From Candidatus Coatesbacteria bacterium RBG_13_66_14 (lineage in GTDB: Bacteria; RBG-13-66-14), in the NCBI GenBank assembly GCA_001774505.1, contig MFAF01000152.1, positions 993 to 7,463 of the forward strand: DNA of 6,471 nt. Direction: 5' to 3'. Positions within the stretch are counted from its first letter, which is position 1. Each line of letters begins with the position of its first letter. Positions 1-5,576 of this stretch are shown piece by piece. A program made the translations under genes and the position numbers. Under the pieces are notes generated by a model. That model searched no databases and was not told the DNA's origin. It saw only the letters and a list, made by a program, of their open reading frames with translations.

Positions 1-221
<221 letters not shown>

Positions 222-236
222 GTCAGGCTCAAAGTG

Positions 237-260
237 GGGGAGCGTATCGCTCCCCTTTTT
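237..260 (+). terminator. Intrinsic terminator after the Asp-rich gene
   Basis: GGGGAGCG (237-244) pairs perfectly with CGCTCCCC (248-255) across a TAT loop. Five T residues follow (256-260), and more T come after a single G. The hairpin starts 15 bases after the TAA stop and has the classic form of a Rho-independent terminator on the + strand. Confidence 0.9.
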
Positions 261-298
261 GTTTCGACAATTCACACCGGTGAGGGGAAGAAAAGTAA

Positions 299-316
299 CG
301 CGGTTCGCGAAACGCG
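299..316. promoter_or_regulatory. 18-bp dyad, candidate protein-binding site
   Basis: CGCGGTTCGCGAAACGCG is a palindrome centred between 307 and 308, with one mismatched pair (G303/A312). It has no loop, so it reads as a DNA-level operator and not as an RNA hairpin. It lies about 150-165 bp upstream of the start predicted for the sigma-54-like promoter at 439-454, the usual distance for an enhancer-binding activator. That role is inference. Confidence 0.35.
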
Positions 317-415
317 CCCCCGATTCTCCCCGTCGAGGAAACTACCCTCTTCGACCGATCCAAGATGTGTGAACGTAACTTGCCCACAGATTTGGGGATG
401 GCCGCATGAGGTAAT

Positions 416-435
416 GATGATCATCGGCCCGATGA
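416..435. promoter_or_regulatory. Two overlapping short palindromes
   Basis: GATGATCATC (416-425) is a perfect 10-bp palindrome. Overlapping it, TCATCGG and CCGATGA (421-427 and 429-435) form a 15-bp inverted repeat around one central C. Loops this small do not favour RNA structure, so a binding site for a dimeric regulator is the more natural reading. The cluster ends 3 bases before the sigma-54-like element, where a repressor or co-regulator could act. No known operator was recognised. Confidence 0.3.
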
Positions 436-438
436 ACG

Positions 439-454
439 TGGCACGGTGTGTGCT
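439..454 (+). promoter_or_regulatory. Candidate sigma-54 (RpoN) promoter
   Basis: The sequence TGGCACG-GTGT-GTGCT matches the RpoN consensus TGGCACG-N4-TTGCW at every specified base but one (G for the first T of the second box). The essential GG (440-441) and GC (452-453) are separated by exactly 10 bases. Transcription would begin near 465, leaving a leader of roughly 95 bases before the ATG at 559. Orientation and position fit the secreted propeller gene. RpoN promoters need an AAA+ activator, and none is encoded in the window. Confidence 0.5.
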
Positions 455-498
455 TTACAAAGTTTTGAGTGAAGTGCGTAATAACCGGAGAATCCGAC

Positions 499-527
499 TT
501 GCCAGAAAGCATATTTTAGGCTAATTT
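499..527 (+). promoter_or_regulatory. Candidate sigma-70-type promoter of the secreted propeller gene
   Basis: TTGCCA (499-504) and TAATTT (522-527) are separated by 17 bases, with an expected start near 534, about 25 bases before the ATG. The surrounding sequence is AT-rich compared with the rest of the window. It could act as an alternative or constitutive promoter beside the sigma-54-like element. A weaker pair, TTTACA (454-459) and TAATAA (479-484), has a long 19-base spacer. Confidence 0.45.
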
Positions 528-558
528 AGTAGGGATTGATGGATACGGAGGTGCGAAG

Positions 559-2073
559 ATGAAAAACGCGATGCTGGTGCTCTCCCTCCTGATCGGGATG
601 GTGCTCGCCAACACCTGGTCCGAGCCTGTGGCCATCGTCTCGACGGACGCGGTGGAGCTGACCGGCGGACCCGGTACGTACAACCAAGTCGTGGACAGTC
701 TTGGAACGCTCCACTTCGTCTTCTTCTCGGACCACGAAACGCCGGGAAACCGTGAAATCTATTACATGAACGACGAAGGCGGCACCTGGTCGGAACCGCT
801 GCGTCTGAGCCACGGAGATAACTGGTCCCACGGCCCCTCGATGGCGATCGACGCCCTGGGGAACATCACCGTCGTGTGGTACGACTACCGCCTGGAGTAT
901 CCGTACAGCGATCTGTACTGGTGCCGTTTCGACGCCGGGACCGGCACCTGGAGCGAGGACCTTCCGCTCGTCGTGGTGCCGGGTTCCGGGCAGGTAGCTC
1001 CGCTGGTCTTGGCAGAGTCCGACGGAAAGGTGCACCTCGTCTGGTGTGACGGCAGGCACGGTGATAACCTCGACTTCGAGCTCTACTATCGCTTTTGGGA
1101 GAACGGCCAGTGGTCCGATGAATTGCAGCTCACCGACGCCGGCCGCTACTTCCGCTGGGTGCCGACGATGGCGCTGGACGGTACCGGGAATCTCCACCTC
1201 TTCTGGGCCGACGATCGGGGCTTCAGGAAAGACTGGCACATCTACTATAAAAAGCTCGCGAGCGACGGCGCCTGGGGAAACGAGATTGACCTCGGGCGGG
1301 GAGCCCCGCAGGACATAGCGATATACTCGGGTCACCTGTTCTTGTCCCAGATTCACAGCGTTGATACTGCTTGGGACATACCGAACGCGGACGCGGGGAT
1401 TTACGATCCCGGCGAGGACGGGCCCACCCAGGTTCGCTATTCGGTGAAGAACCTTTCCGATCCCGACGACGTCTGGGTCATCCGGGACAAGCAGGTCAGC
1501 GCCCTGATGAGTGACGACGTAAAACAGGCCACCCTCGCCTCTTGCCGCTCGGGTATCCGGTTGGTGTGGGGCCAGGGGACCCAGTACCACTTCAACCTGT
1601 ACCAGGCCACGATTGGTCTCGAGGGCCAGAGCGCTCCCGACCTCTTCGGACCCATCCTCGGCGATAACCGGTCGGTCTCGCTTTCCCACGGTCCGAGCGG
1701 TGATTTGAACCTCATCTACTCCTACACCTCGACGGATGATTCGGGCTGGGACCTCTACTACCGGCACGATCCCATACCGCGGGAAGGCGGCTTCGACGGT
1801 TATTTTCCGCCTCGGATCGTCCTTGGCTCGATTTCCCCCAATCCGGCCGACTACAGTGCGGTGGTGAGCTTCGATGTGCCCGCGACCGGGAACGTCGAGG
1901 TCGCCGTGTACGATGCGGCCGGGCGCCGCGTGGGGACCGTTTTCTCCGGCACTCTGACCGCGGGGCGGCACGAGCTCGCCGTGGATACCTCGGGGCTCCG
2001 TTCCGGGGCGTATTTCGTCCAGGCCTCCAGTGATGGCGTGAGCGCGAGCGCGCCTCTGGTGGTCGCCCGGTAA
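559..2073 (+). CDS. Secreted beta-propeller (sialidase/BNR-like) protein with T9SS-type sorting tail
   Basis: This is a 504-residue exported protein. The ATG follows a strong GGAGG (547-551) at good spacing. Residues 1-17 form a signal peptide (KN, then a hydrophobic core, cleavage expected after VLA). The body carries propeller-like repeats. Each has a 'V/L-x-W-x-D-x-R' strand, a 'YY' or 'LYW' strand and a terminal W-S-E. The tryptophans W77, W131, W185 and W239 are spaced exactly 54 residues apart, with W20 as a first copy. Later blades decay, but a 'DLYYRHDP' echo appears near residue 400. Residues 419-504 resemble a type A sorting domain, with SPNP, 'VAVYDAAGRRV', 'LTAGRHELAVDTSGLRSGAYFV' split across strands, and a basic C-terminus. 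Such tails direct proteins through the type IX system in Bacteroidetes and similar tails occur in candidate phyla. No sialidase catalytic residues were identified, so a binding or adhesive surface role is as likely as an enzymatic one. It appears monocistronic. Confidence 0.85.
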   Translation: MKNAMLVLSLLIGMVLANTWSEPVAIVSTDAVELTGGPGTYNQVVDSLGTLHFVFFSDHETPGNREIYYMNDEGGTWSEPLRLSHGDNWSHGPSMAIDALGNITVVWYDYRLEYPYSDLYWCRFDAGTGTWSEDLPLVVVPGSGQVAPLVLAESDGKVHLVWCDGRHGDNLDFELYYRFWENGQWSDELQLTDAGRYFRWVPTMALDGTGNLHLFWADDRGFRKDWHIYYKKLASDGAWGNEIDLGRGAPQDIAIYSGHLFLSQIHSVDTAWDIPNADAGIYDPGEDGPTQVRYSVKNLSDPDDVWVIRDKQVSALMSDDVKQATLASCRSGIRLVWGQGTQYHFNLYQATIGLEGQSAPDLFGPILGDNRSVSLSHGPSGDLNLIYSYTSTDDSGWDLYYRHDPIPREGGFDGYFPPRIVLGSISPNPADYSAVVSFDVPATGNVEVAVYDAAGRRVGTVFSGTLTAGRHELAVDTSGLRSGAYFVQASSDGVSASAPLVVAR

Positions 2074-2099
2074 CCCGTCAACTCACTCTGCACCTCCTG

Positions 2100-2127
2100 A
2101 AGCGGATGGCTCGGACCATCCGCTTTT
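2100..2127 (+). terminator. Intrinsic terminator after the secreted propeller gene
   Basis: A perfect 10-bp stem, AAGCGGATGG (2100-2109) with CCATCCGCTT (2116-2125), closes a CTCGGA loop. It runs into a TTTT stretch (2124-2127) and then ACTT. It starts 26 bases after the TAA and isolates the propeller gene from ackA. Confidence 0.88.
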
Positions 2128-2208
2128 ACTTCCGCCGCGGCCGGAGCCGGAGACCGACGGCGGTTTGGGGGACCGGCCGACGGAACGTGCATCCGGGTCA
2201 GCCCGTTC

Positions 2209-2237
2209 TTGACTAACGGGGGTTCGGGTGCTAAACT
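2209..2237 (+). promoter_or_regulatory. Sigma-70-type promoter of ackA
   Basis: TTGACT (2209-2214) and TAAACT (2232-2237) are separated by 17 bases, and TGC lies immediately before the -10 box as an extended -10 element. Transcription should start near 2244, giving a leader of about 80 bases before the ackA ATG. The TTG of the -35 box also opens an in-frame 39-codon extension of ackA, but its sequence looks non-coding and lies before the predicted start site. Confidence 0.65.
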
Positions 2238-2238
2238 A

Positions 2239-2260
2239 CCGCTCCAAAAGCCGCTCCAAA
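2239..2260 (+). repeat. 10-bp direct repeat at the start of the ackA transcript
   Basis: CCGCTCCAAA occurs at 2239-2248 and again at 2251-2260, a 12-base period. It spans the predicted transcription start and first transcribed bases of ackA, a position suited to an operator read roughly once per helical turn. It could be chance, as no known regulator motif was recognised. Confidence 0.4.
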
Positions 2261-2264
2261 GATT

Positions 2265-2283
2265 CCCGCCCCCCTGGGGCGGG
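2265..2283 (+). other. GC-rich hairpin in the ackA leader
   Basis: CCCGCCC (2265-2271) pairs with GGGCGGG (2277-2283) around a 5-base loop, and weaker flanking pairs can extend it on both sides. No T run follows (GATAATTACAG), so it is not a standard terminator. It ends 42 bases before the ackA ATG and may affect transcript stability or translation. Confidence 0.5.
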
Positions 2284-2325
2284 GATAATTACAGCCGAAT
2301 CCAGCTTAGGAATGCGGGCCCACAG

Positions 2326-3552
2326 ATGAATGTCCTGGTATTGAACTGCGGCAGCTCCTCGGTCAAGTTCCAGCTGCTGGGCATGGACACCGAAAAAGTG
2401 CTGGCAAAGGGGATCGTCGAGCGGATCGGCGCGGGGCAGGCCCGGTTGAAGTACCAGACCGCCGGGGGCAAGCTCGAGAAGGAACCCCCCGATGTGAACG
2501 ACCACGCCGAGGCTATCCAGGTCATCCTGGATCAGCTCACCGACGCCGAGGCGGGGGTTCTGGGGTCCGTCAGGGAGATAGACGCCGTGGGGCACCGGGT
2601 CGTCCACGGCGGGGAGCAGTTGACAGAGAGCATGTTCATTGACGACCGCGTGTACAAGGTTCTCGAGGAGTGCGTTCCCCTGGCTCCATTGCATAATCCG
2701 GCCAACATCAAAGGGATAGAGGCTGCGACCAAGGTCCTCCCCGGCGTCCCCCAGGTCGGCGTCTTCGATACCGCCTTCCACCAGACCATGCCGCGAACGG
2801 CCTTCCTCTACGCCGTACCGGCCTGGCTTTACGAGAAGTACCGCCTTCGGCGCTACGGTTTCCACGGAACGAGCCACCGCTTTGTCAGCCATCGCTGCGC
2901 CGAGCTGTTCGACCGTCCCGCCGAGGAGCTGAAGATAATCACCTGCCATCTGGGGAACGGAGCCTCCATCGCCGCGGTGAAGGGCGGGAAGAGCGTAGAC
3001 ACCTCGATGGGGTTCACCCCCCTGGAGGGCCTGGTGATGGGGAGCCGTTGCGGCGATATAGACCCGGCCATTCCGGTCTTCTTGATGAAAAACGAGGGCT
3101 TCTCGCCGGGCAGAGTGGACAACCTCCTCAACCGCCGGTCGGGCATCAAGGGTCTCTCCGGGGACAAGTACATAGACATGCGGGACGTGGAGGAGCAGTA
3201 CTTCAAAGGCGATCCCCTCTGCCGCGAAATCATGGAGATCTACGCCTACCGCATCCGGAAGTATATCGGGGCCTACGCGGCCGCCATGAACGGCGTGGAC
3301 GCCGTCGTCTTCACCGCGGGGGTCGGCGAGAACTCACCCATCGTGCGCACCCTGGTCTGCGAACCGCTCTCGTACCTGGGGCTGATGCTCGACGAGCGGC
3401 TCAACACCGACACCTTCAAGCCGGGCTCGGGCAGGGAGGGCAGGATATCGAGGGAAGATTCCACGGTATCCGCCTGGGTCATCCCGACCAACGAGGAGCT
3501 GGTCATAGCCCGGGACACCAAAGACATCGTCACGGCCTCCGTGGTCGGTTGA
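2326..3552 (+). CDS. ackA: Acetate kinase
   Basis: The cytoplasmic enzyme reversibly transfers phosphate between acetyl phosphate and ADP, giving acetate and ATP. At 408 residues it has the usual family length. The ATG at 2326 gives the expected MNVLVLNCGSSS start. An AGGA at 2308-2311 is a distant, weak ribosome binding site. Key residues sit at the positions known from the Methanosarcina thermophila enzyme: N7, S10 and S12, R91 in GHRVVHGG, D148 in VFDTAFH, H180 in YGFHGTSH and R241 in GSRCGDIDP. A late Glu pair follows TN (390-391). The nucleotide-binding GVGEN motif is at 332-336. The usual Ser after R241 is Cys here, a mild variation. Phosphotransacetylase (pta) is not in the window. The gene has its own promoter, and read-through into rpmF is likely because no T-tailed terminator separates them. 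All catalytic residues are intact, so activity is expected. Confidence 0.97.
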   Translation: MNVLVLNCGSSSVKFQLLGMDTEKVLAKGIVERIGAGQARLKYQTAGGKLEKEPPDVNDHAEAIQVILDQLTDAEAGVLGSVREIDAVGHRVVHGGEQLTESMFIDDRVYKVLEECVPLAPLHNPANIKGIEAATKVLPGVPQVGVFDTAFHQTMPRTAFLYAVPAWLYEKYRLRRYGFHGTSHRFVSHRCAELFDRPAEELKIITCHLGNGASIAAVKGGKSVDTSMGFTPLEGLVMGSRCGDIDPAIPVFLMKNEGFSPGRVDNLLNRRSGIKGLSGDKYIDMRDVEEQYFKGDPLCREIMEIYAYRIRKYIGAYAAAMNGVDAVVFTAGVGENSPIVRTLVCEPLSYLGLMLDERLNTDTFKPGSGREGRISREDSTVSAWVIPTNEELVIARDTKDIVTASVVG

Positions 3553-3562
3553 AATACGGAGA

Positions 3563-3610
3563 CAAGGGGTTTAACCGAGCGTAGCGAGCTATGCGAAGCA
3601 AAACCCTTTG
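3563..3610 (+). other. Two-tier stem-loop between ackA and rpmF
   Basis: CAAGGGGTTT (3563-3572) pairs with AAACCCTTTG (3601-3610) in a 10-bp outer stem containing one G-U pair. Inside it, GCGTAG (3579-3584) pairs with CTATGC (3589-3594) around a CGAG tetraloop, again with one G-U pair. The wobble pairs favour the + strand transcript as the functional form. No T run follows, so it is a poor terminator. It begins 10 bases after the ackA stop and ends 10 bases before the rpmF ribosome binding site. The inner GAGCGTAGCGAG-type sequence resembles dispersed REP-like repeats, so this may be one copy of a genome-wide element. An RNA processing or attenuation role is also possible. Confidence 0.6.
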
Positions 3611-3631
3611 CCCCCATACGAGGAGCTTGAC

Positions 3632-3826
3632 ATGGCCGTACCGAAGAGAAGGAAATCGCGCTCCAAGCGCGACATGCGCCGGGCTCACTGGGTGGCGAGC
3701 CTCCTGGTGCCCACCCTCACAGCCTGCCCGAACTGCGGAGAGGCCAAACTCCCCCACCGGATCTGCCCCTCCTGCGGCCATTACAAGGGACGCCAGATCA
3801 TCATCCCTGTGAAGCAAGAGGAGTAA
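3632..3826 (+). CDS. rpmF: 50S ribosomal protein L32 (bL32)
   Basis: This 64-residue basic protein of the large ribosomal subunit starts with the family signature [20 protein letters not shown]. It carries a zinc ribbon made of C32-x2-C35 and C45-x2-C48, so this is the four-Cys, zinc-binding form. Length is normal for the family. The ATG is chosen because AGGAG (3621-3625) lies 6 bases before it and because it gives the exact conserved N-terminus. rpmF usually sits beside plsX and fabH, as here, but a ferredoxin-like gene intervenes. The DUF177/yceD gene that commonly lies directly upstream of rpmF is absent. Transcription probably comes from the ackA promoter. Confidence 0.97.
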   Translation: MAVPKRRKSRSKRDMRRAHWVASLLVPTLTACPNCGEAKLPHRICPSCGHYKGRQIIIPVKQEE

Positions 3827-3870
3827 AGCCCGGCGACTAGGGCGGTGCGGATGTTGATTCGACCCCTGAT

Positions 3871-3895
3871 GGCGCGGGGCCGGGCGAGCCGCGCC
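3871..3895 (+). terminator. Possible weak terminator after rpmF
   Basis: GGCGCGG (3871-3877) pairs perfectly with CCGCGCC (3889-3895) across an 11-base loop, followed by GCTTGCTTAT, which is only loosely T-rich. It lies 44 bases after the rpmF stop, just before a TATAAT box. It could end or attenuate the ackA-rpmF transcript, but the poor T tail makes this uncertain. Confidence 0.35.
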
Positions 3896-3902
3896 GCTTG
3901 CT

Positions 3903-3908
3903 TATAAT
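3903..3908 (+). promoter_or_regulatory. Consensus -10 box (TATAAT) upstream of the ferredoxin-plsX-fabH unit
   Basis: A perfect TATAAT stands out in GC-rich sequence. No recognisable -35 box lies 16-18 bases upstream, where the GC hairpin sits instead. A TG at 3899-3900 is one base off the extended -10 position. If active, transcription would start near 3915, leaving about 56 bases before the ferredoxin gene. An activator-dependent promoter is possible. Confidence 0.4.
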
Positions 3909-3961
3909 CCTGGCGTACGGCATCCGGGGAAGTTGACGCGCGAACGCCGGTGGAGCGCGTT

Positions 3962-3966
3962 GGAGG
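3962..3966 (+). promoter_or_regulatory. Ribosome binding site fixing the ferredoxin-like gene start
   Basis: GGAGG lies 4 bases before the ATG at 3971. A GTG at 3950 opens the same frame 7 codons earlier but has no Shine-Dalgarno sequence, so the ATG is preferred. A weak inverted repeat (ACGCGC 3936-3941, GCGCGT 3955-3960) sits just upstream. Confidence 0.6.
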
Positions 3967-3970
3967 CCCG

Positions 3971-4534
3971 ATGAGTCAAACCGCCGAAGCCGAGCCTTCG
4001 TTTCACTACGTCTGCACGTGGGACGAGGCGCGTAAGATAGCCGAAGGGCACTCCAGATTCTGGGTCTCCGACTGCGGGTGCCGCGAGGGCGGGCCGGGGT
4101 GCAGGCGCTCCCGCACCGACGTGTGCCTGTTCTTCGACGACCGGGAGATGACCGGCACCGGTGGGAACTTCCACGAGGTTGACCGGGGGTTTGTGGACGG
4201 CCTGTTCGTCGAAGCCGAGGACAAGCGGCTGGTGACGCGTCCGTTCCACTATGCGAAGGACAGGACCCGCGACCAGGGGATCTGCTTCTGCTGCGACGAC
4301 TGCTGCTGGTATCTCACCCACCTGGAAGAAGAAGCTTGCGACAGGGGCCGCTTCGTCGAGCGGACCCGGATGGACGCCTGCACGCACTGCGGGGCCTGCA
4401 TTCCGGTCTGTTACTTCCACGCTCGCGGGATGGATGGGGAACTCTTGAAGATAACCCGCGAGCGGTGCTACGGTTGCGGTATCTGCCGTGTCGTTTGTCC
4501 CGAAGACTGCATCGAGATGGTCGCGAGAACGTGA
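3971..4534 (+). CDS. Cys-rich ferredoxin-like 4Fe-4S protein
   Basis: A 187-residue soluble protein with no signal peptide or membrane segment, probably a cytoplasmic electron carrier or Fe-S scaffold. The C-terminal part is a two-cluster ferredoxin: C137-x2-C140-x2-C143-x3-C147 and C166-x2-C169-x2-C172-x3-C176-P. The N-terminal part adds C35-x-C37-R with C44 and C52, and a dense C105-x-C107-C108-x2-C111-C112 motif. Seventeen or more Cys in this arrangement suggest at least one further metal site. I recall bacterial and archaeal proteins with a similar CxCR, CxCCxxCC and bi-cluster order, but their function is poorly defined and I could not check the match. The stop overlaps the plsX start by 4 bases (GTGA), so the two genes are probably translationally coupled. 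A redox link to lipid synthesis is speculation. Its partner and substrate are unknown. Confidence 0.85.
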   Translation: MSQTAEAEPSFHYVCTWDEARKIAEGHSRFWVSDCGCREGGPGCRRSRTDVCLFFDDREMTGTGGNFHEVDRGFVDGLFVEAEDKRLVTRPFHYAKDRTRDQGICFCCDDCCWYLTHLEEEACDRGRFVERTRMDACTHCGACIPVCYFHARGMDGELLKITRERCYGCGICRVVCPEDCIEMVART

Positions 4535-5568
4535 AGGAACCGGTCTCACCGATCGTCCAGGCGCCGCCCATCGCCCTGGACGTCATGGGCGGCGACGACG
4601 CGCCGGGAGCCCAGATTGAGGGCGCCAGGCGGGCCCTGCGTTCCGGTATCGGGCCCATCATCCTCGTCGGGCAAACGGATGAGGTGTCGGGGGAGTTGGA
4701 GCGCCGGAGGATACCCCCCGGGACCTTCGACATCGTCCACGCCGCCGAGACCGTGGCCATGGACGAGAGCCCGACCTACGCCCTGAAGAGGAAGCGCGAG
4801 GCCTCCATCGCCGTGGCCACCCGCCTCGTCAGGGACGCCAAGGCCTGCGCCCTGGTATCCTGCGGCTCGACGGGAGCCCAGGTGGCCAGCTCAATCCTCC
4901 ACCTGGGCCGGCTGCCGGGGGTGGAGCGTCCGGCCATCGCCGTGGCCTTCCCCGGCACCCAGGGGTGGGGCGTCCTGATTGACGCCGGCGCCAACGCCCA
5001 GAACCGGCCCAGCCATCTCGTCGGTTTCGCCGTCATGGGAACCCTCTACCTCCGGCACATTTTCGGCGTCGAGAATCCCCGCGTCGGCCTGGTTTCCATC
5101 GGGGAGGAGGCCGCCAAGGGCAACGAGCTGGTGGTGGAAGCCCACCGGCTTCTGGAGGGAACCCCCGGGATCAACTTCGTCGGCATGGTCGAGGGGCGCG
5201 GCGTTTACACGGGTGGGGCGGACGTTTTAGTCTGCGATGGTTTCGTCGGGAACGTGCTTTTAAAGTTCTCCGAATCGGCGTCGCGGTGGGTGGTTCATCA
5301 CCTCCGCGAGGGCATGCGGGGCCGACCTCTGGTCACCCTGGGCGGCCTCTTGATGAAGCCGGCCTTCCGCCATTTCCGCCGGGTGGCCGACCCCAGCTCC
5401 ATCGGCGGGGCGCCGCTCCTGGGCGTGAAGGGCACGAGCATTATCGCCCACGGCTCCTCCGACGCCGAGGCGGTGATGAACGCCCTCGCCATGGCCCGCC
5501 GCCTGGTGGACGAAAAGGTGAACGAGAAAATCACCGCGAACTTGCAGCTCGAAACCCGCGGGGAGTAG
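4531..5568 (+). CDS. plsX: Phosphate acyltransferase PlsX (acyl-ACP:phosphate)
   Basis: PlsX converts acyl-ACP and phosphate to acyl-phosphate, the acyl donor used by PlsY to start phospholipid synthesis. It is a peripheral membrane enzyme. The 345-residue length is typical. Conserved blocks in order: ALDVMGGDDAPG (15-26), SCGSTGA (110-116), DAGAN (151-155), RVGLVSIGEE with KGNEL (184-200), ADVLVCDGFVGNVLLK (230-245) and GGAPLLGVKG with IIAHGSS (292-310). The first block is usually MGGDHAP, the second SAGNTGA and the third DVGAN, so this copy is somewhat divergent but complete. The GTG at 4531 is the only reasonable start before the first conserved block. It gives an N-terminal extension of about ten residues and overlaps the ferredoxin stop as GTGA. 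No strong ribosome binding site is seen, consistent with coupling. Confidence 0.95.
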   Translation: MKEPVSPIVQAPPIALDVMGGDDAPGAQIEGARRALRSGIGPIILVGQTDEVSGELERRRIPPGTFDIVHAAETVAMDESPTYALKRKREASIAVATRLVRDAKACALVSCGSTGAQVASSILHLGRLPGVERPAIAVAFPGTQGWGVLIDAGANAQNRPSHLVGFAVMGTLYLRHIFGVENPRVGLVSIGEEAAKGNELVVEAHRLLEGTPGINFVGMVEGRGVYTGGADVLVCDGFVGNVLLKFSESASRWVVHHLREGMRGRPLVTLGGLLMKPAFRHFRRVADPSSIGGAPLLGVKGTSIIAHGSSDAEAVMNALAMARRLVDEKVNEKITANLQLETRGE

Positions 5569-5576
5569 AGGGTTCC

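Noticed and set aside
234..524. Open frame across the gap before the propeller gene
   Set aside because: It starts inside the terminator hairpin, has no ribosome binding site, and runs across the predicted promoter elements.
526..1971. Long open frame on the - strand opposite the propeller gene
   Set aside because: It is a mirror of GC-rich codon use in a well-supported + strand gene. It is rich in Val, Arg, Gly and Pro, has no recognisable motif, and the + strand reading has a signal peptide, repeats and a sorting tail.
2132..2166. CCGCCG/CGGCGG inverted repeat followed by TTT, downstream of the propeller terminator
   Set aside because: The stem is only 6 bp with a 20-base loop and a short T run in very GC-rich DNA. 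The perfect hairpin at 2100-2127 already explains termination.
2209..2325. 39-codon N-terminal extension of ackA from a TTG
   Set aside because: The TTG is part of the predicted -35 box, the extension contains the leader hairpin, and family members start at MNVLVLNCG.
2236..2949. Open frame on the - strand opposite ackA
   Set aside because: It covers the most conserved part of acetate kinase and shows no protein family features. It is a compositional shadow.
4336..4530. 65-codon upstream extension of plsX
   Set aside because: It lies entirely within the ferredoxin motifs of another frame, and its sequence is Arg/Leu-rich noise. The GTG at 4531 gives the family's normal start.
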